A DNA stretch of 64,000 bases from CAVURS01 sp963795385 (GTDB lineage: Bacteria > Actinomycetota > Actinomycetes > Actinomycetales > CAVURS01): contig CAWCHK010000003.1 in NCBI GenBank assembly GCA_963795385.1, positions 62,001 through 126,000 on the forward strand, written 5' to 3'. Position 1 is the first letter of the stretch. Every line of letters begins with the position of its first letter. Position numbers and translations under genes: made by a program. This document shows positions 7,497 through 15,204 of this stretch, one piece after another. The notes below the pieces were generated by a model. That model had not been told where the DNA came from. It did not search any database and was given only the letters and a program-made list of their open reading frames with translations.

Positions 7497-7859
7497 GTGG
7501 CGGTACGCGCTGTGCGAGGAGCGGTCCAGCTGGACCGTGACGAGCGCGAGCACCTGCTGGAGTCGGTGCAGGAGCTGGTCCGGGCTGTGTTGCAGGCCAA
7601 CGACTTCGGCACCGACGACCTGATCAGCGTGCTGTTCACGGCGACCCCGGACCTGCACAGCGAGTTCCCGGCCCTGGCCGCCCGCGAGCTCGGGCTGGGC
7701 GACGTGCCGCTGATGTGCACCCAGGAGCTGGACATCGCCGGCGCGATGCCGCGCGTGGTGCGGCTGATGGCGCACGTGGACACCGACCGGTCCCGCGCCG
7801 AGATCCAGCACGTCTACCTGCGCGGCGCGGCGGCCCTGCGCCGCGACCTCGCCCAGTGA
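7497..7859 (+). CDS. aroH: Chorismate mutase, AroH class
   Basis: Monofunctional AroH-type chorismate mutase (120 residues), converting chorismate to prephenate. The sequence RGAVQLDRDEREHLLESV and the segment FTATPDLHSEFPALAARELG are characteristic of the trimeric AroH fold; the C-terminal HVYLRGA provides an active-site tyrosine/arginine region. A good ribosome binding site (GGGGAGG) precedes GTG 7497. tyrA follows 24 bases downstream, so the two steps from chorismate to hydroxyphenylpyruvate are encoded together. Confidence 0.92.
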   Translation: MAVRAVRGAVQLDRDEREHLLESVQELVRAVLQANDFGTDDLISVLFTATPDLHSEFPALAARELGLGDVPLMCTQELDIAGAMPRVVRLMAHVDTDRSRAEIQHVYLRGAAALRRDLAQ

Positions 7860-7883
7860 GCCAGCGATGACGGCGCCGGCGCG

Positions 7884-9053
7884 ATGAGCCTGCCCGAGCC
7901 CGCGGCGCTACCCCCCGGCCTGCCCGCCGCCGTGCGGATCGTCGGCACCGGGCTGCTCGGCACCAGTCTCGGCCTGGCCCTGCGCCGGCGCGGTGTCGCG
8001 GTCGAGCTGTCCGACCCGTCGCCGACGGCGTTGGCGCTGGCGGTCGATCTCGGGGCCGGTCAGGCCGAGCGCGACGGCCAGGGCATCGACGGGCCCGACT
8101 CGCTGCCGATCGGCCTGGTGGTCGTCGCCGCCCCTCCGGACGTCGTGGCCCGGGTCGTCGCGGCCGAGCTGGAGCGCCGGCCCGAGGCGGCCGTCACCGA
8201 CCTGGCCAGCGTGAAGGCCGGCCCGCTGAAAGCGTTGCAGGACAGGGGAATTGACCTCTCTCGCTATGCCGGCGCCCACCCCATGGCCGGGCGCGAGCGC
8301 TCGGGAGCCGTCGCGGCCCGGGCTGATCTCTTCGCCGGCCAGCCCTGGGTCGTCTGCCCCCACACCGGGAGCTCGCCGGAGGCCGTCGCCGCCGTCCGCG
8401 CCCTCGGCCAGACGGTCGGCGGCATCCTGGTCGAGCTGGCCCCGGACGCCCACGACGCGGCCGTGGCCCTGGTCTCGCACGTGCCGCAAGTGCTGGCCAG
8501 CCTGGCCGCCGCGCGTCTGGGCGGCGCCCCGGACTCGGCCCTCGCCCTGTCCGGCCAGGGCCTGCGCGACGTCACCCGGATCGCCGCCAGCGACCCGGAG
8601 CTGTGGACCCAGATCCTCGGTGCCAACGCCGCAGCTGTTGCCGGAGTCCTCCAGGCGGTCCGCGGTGACCTCGACCAGCTGCTCGCCGCGCTCGAGGCCC
8701 TGGCCACCGAGTCCTCGGCGGCGCCGGCTCGCGGGGCCCGGGCCGCGGTCGCGGGCCTGGTCGCGCAGGGCAACGCGGGCCAGCACCGGATCCCGGGCAA
8801 GCACGGCGCACCGCACACGGCGTACGCGGCCGTGCCGGTGCTCGTGCCCGACCGTCCGGGCGAGCTGGCCCGGCTGCTGCACGACGTGGGTCAGGCCGGG
8901 ATCAACCTGGAGGACCTACGGCTGGAGCACAGCCAGGGCCAGCCGGTGGGTCTGGCCGAGGTGATGGTGGTGCCGGGCGCGGCGCTGACCCTGGTGGCCG
9001 CCCTGCGCGAGCGCGGCTGGACCGTCCACGACGCGGACCTGACCAGCGCCTGA
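7884..9053 (+). CDS. tyrA: Prephenate dehydrogenase
   Basis: TyrA (389 residues), oxidising prephenate to 4-hydroxyphenylpyruvate for tyrosine synthesis. An N-terminal Rossmann motif VGTGLLGTSLGLAL (about 20-33), the substrate-binding HPMAGRERSG segment, and a C-terminal ACT-like region (from about residue 310, VPVLVPDRPGELARLLHDVG) are visible. The ACT region suggests feedback by an aromatic amino acid. The start is ATG 7884, just after the chorismate mutase stop. The last codons and stop lie in an 11-base tandem repeat. Confidence 0.92.
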   Translation: MSLPEPAALPPGLPAAVRIVGTGLLGTSLGLALRRRGVAVELSDPSPTALALAVDLGAGQAERDGQGIDGPDSLPIGLVVVAAPPDVVARVVAAELERRPEAAVTDLASVKAGPLKALQDRGIDLSRYAGAHPMAGRERSGAVAARADLFAGQPWVVCPHTGSSPEAVAAVRALGQTVGGILVELAPDAHDAAVALVSHVPQVLASLAAARLGGAPDSALALSGQGLRDVTRIAASDPELWTQILGANAAAVAGVLQAVRGDLDQLLAALEALATESSAAPARGARAAVAGLVAQGNAGQHRIPGKHGAPHTAYAAVPVLVPDRPGELARLLHDVGQAGINLEDLRLEHSQGQPVGLAEVMVVPGAALTLVAALRERGWTVHDADLTSA

Positions 9054-9082
9054 GCAGCGCCTGACCAGCGCCTGACCAGCGC
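9039..9082 (+). repeat. Four 11-base tandem repeats at the tyrA 3' end
   Basis: CTGACCAGCGC occurs at 9039-9049, with one change at 9050-9060, and again at 9061-9071 and 9072-9082. The tyrA stop TGA (9051-9053) lies in the second copy. As the unit is not a multiple of three, extra copies change the reading frame but every copy carries a TGA. No function is evident. Confidence 0.85.
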
Positions 9083-9123
9083 CCGGGCGAGCGGCCAACT
9101 GTCTTCGGACCGCCACCAGCAGT

Positions 9124-9129
9124 TAACCT
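9124..9129 (+). promoter_or_regulatory. Leaderless promoter -10 of cmk
   Basis: TAACCT is followed by six bases and then GTG 9136, the cmk start. That spacing puts the transcription start on the start codon, so cmk is probably also read from a leaderless mRNA. Confidence 0.5.
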
Positions 9130-9135
9130 CACGGC

Positions 9136-9858
9136 GTGCCATCCGACCCTTCCCGCCGCATCGTGGTGGCCATCGACGGACCCAGCGGGTCCGGCAAGTC
9201 GAGCGTGTCCCGCCGGGTCGCGACGCGGCTCGGCCTGAGCTTCCTGGACACCGGGGCGATCTACCGCGCGCTGACCTGGTGGTGCCTGGAGCAGGGCTGC
9301 GACCCGGCCGACCCGGCGAACCGCGACGCCGTGGCCGAGCTGGCCCGCAGCCTGCCGCTGGCGATGGGCACCGACCCCGCCGACCCGACCGTGACCGTCG
9401 ACGGCCGGGATGTCGCCCGGGCCATCCGGGCGCCGCGGATCGCCACAGCCGTCAGCGCCGTCGCGACCAACCTCGAGGTGCGCGAGGAGCTGCGCGGCCT
9501 GCAGCGCAGGCTGATCGCCGCCGACCCGCGCGGGACCGTGGCCGAGGGCCGGGACATCACCACCGTGGTCGCGCCGGACGCCGACGTACGCATCCTGCTG
9601 ACCGCCGACGAGCAGGCCCGCCTGGCCCGCCGGGCCGCCGAGCTGCACGGCCGCACCGACCAGTCCGCGCTGGACGCGACCAGGGACCAGGTCGTACGCC
9701 GGGACCGCGACGACTCGTCGGTCTCGAGCTTCATGTCGGCGGCGGACGGCGTGTTGACGATCGACTCCTCCGCGCTGTCCCTGGAGCAGGTGGTCGACGC
9801 CGTCCTGGCCGAGGTGGCGGCACGCACCGGCGTGCGGCCGGACGGGGTGCGGGCATGA
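9136..9858 (+). CDS. cmk: Cytidylate kinase
   Basis: CMP/dCMP kinase (240 residues), phosphorylating CMP and dCMP with ATP. The P-loop GPSGSGKSSVSRR is at residues 16-28, followed by the family segment FLDTGAIYRALTWW; the central AEGRDITTVV and RLARRAAELHGR motifs bind nucleotide and substrate. It starts at GTG 9136, six bases from a -10 element with no Shine-Dalgarno site, consistent with leaderless translation. ATGA overlaps the next gene, as in other actinobacterial cmk-plsC-der groups. Confidence 0.95.
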   Translation: MPSDPSRRIVVAIDGPSGSGKSSVSRRVATRLGLSFLDTGAIYRALTWWCLEQGCDPADPANRDAVAELARSLPLAMGTDPADPTVTVDGRDVARAIRAPRIATAVSAVATNLEVREELRGLQRRLIAADPRGTVAEGRDITTVVAPDADVRILLTADEQARLARRAAELHGRTDQSALDATRDQVVRRDRDDSSVSSFMSAADGVLTIDSSALSLEQVVDAVLAEVAARTGVRPDGVRA

Positions 9859-10538
9859 GCACTCCGGTGCCGGGGCCGCGAGGGGCGAGGGCCGGGCACG
9901 GGATCGGCGCCGTACTGTTCCGCACCGTCTGGCGGGGCCGCTGCTACGGCGGCTCGAACGTCCCGCAACACGGGCCGGTGATCTACGCCGCCAACCACAC
10001 CGGCTTCATGGACGGGCCGCTCGTCTTCGGGCTGGCGCCGCGGCCGGTGCACTTCATCGTCAAGAAGGAGATGTTCCACGGCCCGATCGGCTGGCTGATC
10101 ACGACCGTCGGCCAGATCCCGATCGACCGAACCGTGGCTGATCGCGGTGCCCTGACCGCAGCGCTGAAGGTGCTCAAGCGGGACGGCTGCGTCGGCATCT
10201 TCCCGGAGGGCCGGCGTGGCCGCGGCGACGTGGCGGAGGCCAACGCCGGCACGGTCTGGCTGGCCCTCGCCTCGGGCGCACCGGTGGTCCCGGTCGCCGT
10301 GCTCGGCACCCGCCGGACCGGCCAGTCGATCAGCGGCTTCCCGCCGCCGCTGCGTCGGGTGGCCACCGTCTTCGGGGCCCCCATCTCCCTGAAGCGCCCC
10401 ACGGGCGTCCCCGGCAAGCAGGCCATGACCGACCTGACCGAGGAGCTCCGGGTCCGCCTGTCGGCGCACGTGCTCGATGCCAGCCAGCGCCTCGGCCTGC
10501 CGCTGCCCACGGACGACCAGATCGAAGGCAGCGCGTGA
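9855..10538 (+). CDS. 1-acylglycerol-3-phosphate acyltransferase family protein
   Basis: PlsC-family acyltransferase (227 residues) expected to acylate lysophosphatidic acid at the inner membrane face. The catalytic HX4D motif is NHTGFMD (His48 to Asp53), and block III is FPEGRRGRGD. No clear membrane helix is present beyond weak hydrophobic patches, so it is probably membrane-associated. The start ATG 9855 overlaps the cmk stop and the stop overlaps the GTG of der, so the three genes are co-translated. Confidence 0.9.
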   Translation: MSTPVPGPRGARAGHGIGAVLFRTVWRGRCYGGSNVPQHGPVIYAANHTGFMDGPLVFGLAPRPVHFIVKKEMFHGPIGWLITTVGQIPIDRTVADRGALTAALKVLKRDGCVGIFPEGRRGRGDVAEANAGTVWLALASGAPVVPVAVLGTRRTGQSISGFPPPLRRVATVFGAPISLKRPTGVPGKQAMTDLTEELRVRLSAHVLDASQRLGLPLPTDDQIEGSA

Positions 10539-12085
10539 GCGACACGGACGGCACAGAGAGCACAGAGAGCACAGAGAGCACAGAGAGCACGGCGGGCACG
10601 GCGGGCACGGACGGCACCGTGGGGGCTGACGGCGCGAGCGGCGGACTGGCCGAGAGCCTGCTGGCCGGCCTGGAGCAGTACGAGCTGGACGAGGAGGACG
10701 TCGCGCTGCTGGAGCACGGCGTCGAGGGCGGCCCGGCGGGGGAGCCGGCCGGCCCGCTGCCCGTCCTGGCCGTCGTCGGGCGCCCCAACGTTGGCAAGTC
10801 GACGCTGGTCAACCGCATCCTCGGCCGGCGCGAGGCCGTCGTCGAGGACGTCCCGGGCGTGACCCGCGATCGCGTTGCGTACGAGGCGAACTGGTCCGGC
10901 CGGCGGTTCACCCTGGTGGACACCGGCGGCTGGGAGCTGAAGGCTCATGGCATCCAGATCCGGGTGGCCGAGCAGGCCGAGATCGCCATCGAGCTGGCCG
11001 ACGCCGTGCTGTTCGTCGTCGATGCCACGGTGGGAGCGCTGGACGAGGACGCGCAGGTGGTCCGGGTGCTGCGCCGCGCGGGCAAGCCGGTGATCCTGGT
11101 GGCCAACAAGGTCGACGACCTCAGGGGCGAGGCCGACGCCGCCACCCTGTGGTCCCTCGGCCTCGGCGAGCCCTACCCCGTGTCGGCCCTGCACGGGCGC
11201 GGCAGCGGTGACCTGCTCGACGCCGCCCTGGCCGTGCTGCCCGAGGTGAGCGCGGTCGGCGGCCCGTACGCCGAGGGCGGCCCGCGCCGGGTGGCCCTGC
11301 TCGGGCGCCCGAACGTCGGCAAGTCCAGCCTGCTCAACAAGCTGACCGGCACCGACCGGGTCGTCGTGGACGCGGTCGCGGGCACGACGCGCGATCCCGT
11401 GGACGAGCTGGTCGACCTCGGCGGCCGCCAGTGGAGGTTCGTCGACACGGCCGGCATCCGGCGGCGGGTGCACCAGGCCAGGGGCGCCGACTTCTACGCG
11501 TCCCTGCGCACCCAGGCCGCGCTCGAGAAGGCTGAGGTGGCAGTCGTTCTCGTCGATGCCCAGGAGCCGATCGCGGAGCAGGACGTGCGGGTCGTGCAGG
11601 AGGTCATCGACTCCGGCCGGGCCCTGGTGATCGCGTACAACAAGTGGGACCTGCTGGACGAGGAGCGCCGCTACTACCTGGAGCGCGAGATCGAGAAGGA
11701 GTTCGTCCAGGTGCCGTGGGCGCCGCGGGTGAACCTCTCGGCCCGCACGGGGCGCCACCTCGACCGGCTGGTGCCCGCCCTGGACGTCGCGCTGGCCTCG
11801 TGGGACAGCCGGATCCCGACGGGGCGGCTCAACGCGTTCCTCGGCGAGGTCGTGGCCGGGCACCCGCACCCGGTCCGGAGCGGCAAGCAGCCCCGGATCC
11901 TGTTCGCCACCCAGGCCGCGACCCGGCCGCCCCGGTTCGTGCTGTTCGCGAGCGCCTTCCTGGAGGCCGGCTACCGGCGGTTCGTGGAGCGCCGGCTGCG
12001 CGAGGAGTTCGGCTTCGAGGGGACGCCCATCGAGGTCAGCGTCCGGGTCCGGGAGAAGCGCGGCCGCCCCACCGTACGGCGCTGA
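10535..12085 (+). CDS. der: Ribosome biogenesis GTPase Der (EngA)
   Basis: Double-GTPase essential for 50S subunit assembly (516 residues). Two G domains are visible, each with a P-loop (GRPNVGKSTLVNR near residue 81 and GRPNVGKSSLLNK near 258), a DTGG/DTAG switch and NKxD motifs (NKVDD, NKWDL). A C-terminal KH-like domain ends in a basic tail. The first 45 residues are low complexity with an EST tripeptide repeat. It starts at GTG 10535 inside the plsC stop. It is longer at the N-terminus than E. coli Der (about 490). Confidence 0.96.
   Translation: MSDTDGTESTESTESTESTAGTAGTDGTVGADGASGGLAESLLAGLEQYELDEEDVALLEHGVEGGPAGEPAGPLPVLAVVGRPNVGKSTLVNRILGRREAVVEDVPGVTRDRVAYEANWSGRRFTLVDTGGWELKAHGIQIRVAEQAEIAIELADAVLFVVDATVGALDEDAQVVRVLRRAGKPVILVANKVDDLRGEADAATLWSLGLGEPYPVSALHGRGSGDLLDAALAVLPEVSAVGGPYAEGGPRRVALLGRPNVGKSSLLNKLTGTDRVVVDAVAGTTRDPVDELVDLGGRQWRFVDTAGIRRRVHQARGADFYASLRTQAALEKAEVAVVLVDAQEPIAEQDVRVVQEVIDSGRALVIAYNKWDLLDEERRYYLEREIEKEFVQVPWAPRVNLSARTGRHLDRLVPALDVALASWDSRIPTGRLNAFLGEVVAGHPHPVRSGKQPRILFATQAATRPPRFVLFASAFLEAGYRRFVERRLREEFGFEGTPIEVSVRVREKRGRPTVRR
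10552..10587 (+). repeat. 9-base tandem repeats at the start of der
   Basis: CACAGAGAG is repeated four times (10552-10587) and encodes a TEST/EST run in the non-conserved N-terminal extension of Der. The unit is frame-neutral. Confidence 0.85.
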
Positions 12086-12127
12086 CCGCACTCATCCGCC
12101 GCGGGCAGCCCGGCCGCGGGTCTGAGG

Positions 12128-12133
12128 TAATCT
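12128..12133 (+). promoter_or_regulatory. Predicted -10 element of tRNA-Pro
   Basis: TAATCT lies 27 bases before the tRNA. It is the most AT-rich hexamer in the gap after der and fits TAnnnT. No -35 consensus is seen. Confidence 0.4.
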
Positions 12134-12159
12134 GCTGCCTGCCCGCGCGAGCGGGATCC

Positions 12160-12233
<74 letters not shown>

Positions 12234-12254
12234 CCGGGTATAACTGCAGGTCAG

Positions 12255-12284
12255 AGGGCGTTTCCGAGACATCGGAGGCGCCCT
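12255..12284 (+). terminator. Hairpin terminator after tRNA-Pro
   Basis: AGGGCGTTTCCGA (12255-12267) pairs with TCGGAGGCGCCCT (12272-12284) over 13 base pairs with two G-U pairs and a GACA loop. No T-run follows, as is common for actinobacterial terminators. It lies 22 bases after the tRNA. Confidence 0.6.
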
Positions 12285-12674
12285 CGCTGCGTCTCCCTGA
12301 CGTCATCTGACCACCATTCTTGACGGCGATCGACAACGGGACCGCTACCGCGGAGGACTTCTCCCACGGCGCTGCTCGTCGCCCGGCGATTGCACCGGTA
12401 CGCGGTGAACCTAGGGGGCGGCCGAGCGGGGCCTGTCGCACCTGGAGCTCTGACAGCTGGTTGGACATCGAGGCCGTTCCCGGCCCCTCGGGTCCTGGTC
12501 AATGCGCATGGGGGAGGTCTTTCGGTGGACTACGCCGAGGTCGTCGAGGCGGCACAGCGACGCACTGCGCCAGCCTTGGAGGGCTGAGCCGGCCCCAAGG
12601 GGTAGTGGGGGCGACAGCTGTCCGCCCAGCCGATCCGCGCTCGCTCCGCGGCACATGCGGACGTGGGCGATCGC
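12285..12674. other. Gene-poor stretch after tRNA-Pro
   Basis: About 390 bases with no reading frame that shows convincing coding periodicity or a recognisable protein. Short open frames exist in several frames, with none favoured. G/C bias is weaker than in surrounding genes. There is no integrase, no insertion sequence and no repeat of the tRNA 3' end that would mark an integrated element. Confidence 0.6.
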
Positions 12675-12680
12675 TAGGTT
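12675..12680 (+). promoter_or_regulatory. Leaderless promoter -10 of a small gene
   Basis: TAGGTT is followed by six bases and GTG 12687. This is the same -10 to start-codon spacing seen ahead of cmk and the DUF151 gene, and is the main support that the small downstream frame is a gene. Confidence 0.4.
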
Positions 12681-12686
12681 GACTGG

Positions 12687-13058
12687 GTGCAGTGGTTCGA
12701 AGAGGACCGAGACCCTCCTGTGGCGGGAGTGATGCTGGGGCAGTCACTTCTGACGATCTGGAAGGAGTTCGGACCCGAGTTGGTCCTCAGGACCGACGGA
12801 CCGGTCTTCCGACCGCAGCCGGGGGGAGCCCTCAGCTGCGAGGCCGTTGGCGTAGAAGTGGAGGCGGCCAATATTCGGTTGCTGTGGGTGCCGGGTACGA
12901 CGCATCGCAGTCATGCCTGGGATATCGGAAATCCCTCTGCCAAGCTCGCCTGGGCCAGCCGCCTGAAGGCGGCCTACCTGCCCAACAGCGCGCTCGACAC
13001 GATCCGCGCCCCGAGAACCAGCGCTGGCTGCGCGTCGGTGGGTCAGCGACGGCGGTGA
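12687..13058 (+). CDS. Small hypothetical protein, probably leaderless
   Basis: A 123-residue frame beginning MQWFEEDRDPPVAGVMLGQ that I do not recognise. The first 95 residues look protein-like, with alternating hydrophobic residues and segments such as LLTIWKEFGPELVLRTDG and IRLLWVPGTTHRSHAWDIG. The last 25 (RAPRTSAGCASVGQRRR) look like run-on translation, so the gene may be truncated or frameshifted near 13000. Base composition is less GC-biased than the neighbours. Support is the leaderless promoter pattern directly before GTG 12687. Confidence 0.4.
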   Translation: MQWFEEDRDPPVAGVMLGQSLLTIWKEFGPELVLRTDGPVFRPQPGGALSCEAVGVEVEAANIRLLWVPGTTHRSHAWDIGNPSAKLAWASRLKAAYLPNSALDTIRAPRTSAGCASVGQRRR

Positions 13059-13416
13059 GAGGGTCATGGTCTTCGAGACTGGCTGCTGACGCGCACTCGC
13101 ACGGTGGCGGCAGAACCGCGACCACTCCGCGGCAGGTGGGCCTTGGTGGTCGAACCGCCAGGAGGTCAGAAGTGCGATCGAGTCGGCCTCGAGGTGCTGG
13201 CTCGGGCGGTTCTGCCCTCCGTTCGGCGCAGACCATCCGCTCATCGGCAGATCCGGACAGTCGCCGGCATCAGACGCCCTTGAGCGGCCCCGGCCTGGGC
13301 GCCCCCACGATCGTCGCGGCCGCCCCGCGCGAGGTGATGCGCGAGCTGACGATTCAGCAGCGCGACGCGGTCGCCGTGTGCCAGCTCTCGAGCATCGCGA
13401 TCTGATGAGCTCCGCG
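13059..13416. other. Gene-poor stretch with an 11-base inverted repeat
   Basis: About 360 bases without a supportable gene. GGCAGAACCGC at 13109-13119 is perfectly complementary to GCGGTTCTGCC at 13206-13216, 86 bases apart, which could bound a remnant element or form a stem. The last 100 bases are open in one forward frame (TIVAAAPREVMRELTIQQ), but no start or partner supports a gene. Confidence 0.5.
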
Positions 13417-14448
13417 CTAGAAGGTGAAGGCCTTGCGGAACGAGGCGGCCGTCGACGCGCACGCCAGCAGGGGCAGCTTGAGCACCTCTTCGGCTGTCCG
13501 CAGCGTCGAGCAATGGTTGTAGGCGGTGGCCGAGGTCACGGCGTGCGTGGTCTTGGTGACGACCACCGTCGGGATGTGGTTGCTCGAGGACGAGCCCTCG
13601 TCCCACGTGATGATGACGGCCAGCCGGGCCTGCTGGAAGTCCTTCGAGGCGATGATCAGCGGCATCCACCTGGCCAGCCAGCTGTCGCCCTTCTTGATCA
13701 CCGATGTGGTGCAGCTGGGAGCCCCGTGCATGTCATCGCAGGCGTTAGGGGTCACGATCGAGTACGCCGGCAGGCCGGACGCGAGCGCGCTGTGCAGGGC
13801 ACCGCTCGTCGTCGTACCCGCCGGCACGTCCCAGGTGTTGCAGCGGGTGGCCTCGCTGGTGAAGTACGGCGGCGGTGCGTGCCGGACGAGGTAGAGCCCG
13901 TCGGTCGTGTTGGTCCGCCGGCAGTTCGTCGGCATCGACTCGGCGTACTGCCGCCACTGCAGCCCGGCGGTCGCCACCTGCTGGAAGATGTTGTCGACCG
14001 ACAACTGATGCACGCTCGGGTTCTTGTCGTCGCAGATGCCCTGCTGACCTCCGCTCGTGAACATGATGTAGGCCGCGAGCGAGGGGCAGCTGACCGGGTA
14101 GTTCGCCGTCATGTTGGTGGCCTGCCCGTAGGTCTTGGCCAGCTTGGTGAGGTACGGCGCCTGGCTGGAGCCGATGACGGCGCTCTCCGTCTCGTTCTCC
14201 TCCGGGATCACCATCACCTTGTCGTACGACGAGGTGATGGTCGGCGCCAACGGCTGGCTGCTCAGCGTCGACGGCGGCCCGGGGTAGGACGCGGGGGCCA
14301 CCGCGTGGTGCGTCCCTTGGCCGGTCTGGCCACTGGGCCCGGCGCACGCGGCGACCGCCAGCGCTACCACGGCCATGAGGACCGCCGCCGGGGCAACCCG
14401 TCGCCGCCGACGGCCGGGCCGTGCTGTCGGGGCGAATGCAACGGTCAT
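13417..14448 (-). CDS. Secreted phosphoesterase-like lipoprotein
   Basis: A 343-residue exported protein resembling the phosphoesterase family that includes phospholipase C and acid phosphatase-like proteins. An Arg-rich n-region, a hydrophobic stretch (VAPAAVLMAVVALAVAACAG) and the lipobox-like VAAC suggest lipidation. The mature part has the family layout: KVMVIPEENETESAVIGS near the start, PVSCPSLAAYIMFTSGG, and the late VIITWDEGSSSSNHIP metal-binding segment. The ATG 14448 start is chosen over ATG 14469 because it gives a normal signal length. Substrate is unknown. It is divergent from the phosphatidyltransferase operon. Confidence 0.75.
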   Translation of the reverse strand: MTVAFAPTARPGRRRRRVAPAAVLMAVVALAVAACAGPSGQTGQGTHHAVAPASYPGPPSTLSSQPLAPTITSSYDKVMVIPEENETESAVIGSSQAPYLTKLAKTYGQATNMTANYPVSCPSLAAYIMFTSGGQQGICDDKNPSVHQLSVDNIFQQVATAGLQWRQYAESMPTNCRRTNTTDGLYLVRHAPPPYFTSEATRCNTWDVPAGTTTSGALHSALASGLPAYSIVTPNACDDMHGAPSCTTSVIKKGDSWLARWMPLIIASKDFQQARLAVIITWDEGSSSSNHIPTVVVTKTTHAVTSATAYNHCSTLRTAEEVLKLPLLACASTAASFRKAFTF

Positions 14449-14528
14449 GCGGTCCAGCCTGCGCGCCATGGGTCCATCTGACCAGGGATGCGGCCCGATC
14501 GCCCGCGGATGCGGGGCCCGGCGTCGTT

Positions 14529-14534
14529 TAGGCT
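14529..14534 (+). promoter_or_regulatory. Predicted -10 of the pgsA-like operon
   Basis: TAGGCT matches TAnnnT and is the same hexamer seen before other genes in the window. It lies 77 bases before the phosphatidyltransferase start in the divergent gap. Confidence 0.35.
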
Positions 14535-14610
14535 CGGCTGCGGCGGCCTGCGACCGGGGCTGCATACGGGGGCAGCACGTGGGCCGACACGGTGGCCAGG
14601 ACGGGAGCGC

Positions 14611-15204
14611 ATGAGCGAGGACGGCACCACCGACCGCGTGCTGACCGTGCCCAACGCCCTCTCGGCGCTGCGGCTGGTCGGCGTACCGGTGTTCCTCTGG
14701 CTCATCCTCGAGCACCACGACGGCTGGGCCCTGGTCGTCATCATGGTGGCCGGTTGGACCGACTACTTCGACGGCAAGATCGCCCGTCGCTACGGCCTCA
14801 TCTCGCCCCTGGGCAAGCTGCTGGACCCGGCCGCGGACCGGCTCTACATCCTGGCGACCCTGCTCGGGCTGGCCTGGCGGCACATCGTGCCTTGGTGGGT
14901 GGTCGCGGTCCTGCTCGCCCGCGAGGTCTTCATCGCCAGCCTGCTGCCGATGCTGAAGTCCCGCGGCTACACCGCCCTGCCGGTCCACTTCCTCGGCAAG
15001 GCCGCGACCTTCTGCCTCCTCTACGCCTTCCCCCTGCTCCTGATCGGCAACTACGACAACGTCGCCGGCGACGTCGCCCAGCCGATCGGGTGGGCCTTCG
15101 TGTGGTGGGGGACCGGCATGTACTGGCTGGCCGGCATCCTCTACGCCCGGCAGACCCGTCAGGTGCTGCGCACGGTGCCTCGCCCGCTCCGGACGGCGTC
15201 GTGA
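14611..15204 (+). CDS. CDP-alcohol phosphatidyltransferase (PgsA-like)
   Basis: Integral membrane phospholipid synthase (197 residues) of the CDP-alcohol phosphatidyltransferase family. The signature D-x2-DG-x2-AR-x8-G-x3-D-x3-D is read as DYFDGKIARRYG through SPLGKLLDPAAD. Four to six hydrophobic helices follow. It may make phosphatidylglycerophosphate or another phospholipid; the actinobacterial homologue in this context is often called pgsA2, so the acceptor alcohol is uncertain. ATG 14611 has GGGAGCGC just upstream. Its stop overlaps the next GTG (GTGA). Confidence 0.9.
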   Translation: MSEDGTTDRVLTVPNALSALRLVGVPVFLWLILEHHDGWALVVIMVAGWTDYFDGKIARRYGLISPLGKLLDPAADRLYILATLLGLAWRHIVPWWVVAVLLAREVFIASLLPMLKSRGYTALPVHFLGKAATFCLLYAFPLLLIGNYDNVAGDVAQPIGWAFVWWGTGMYWLAGILYARQTRQVLRTVPRPLRTAS

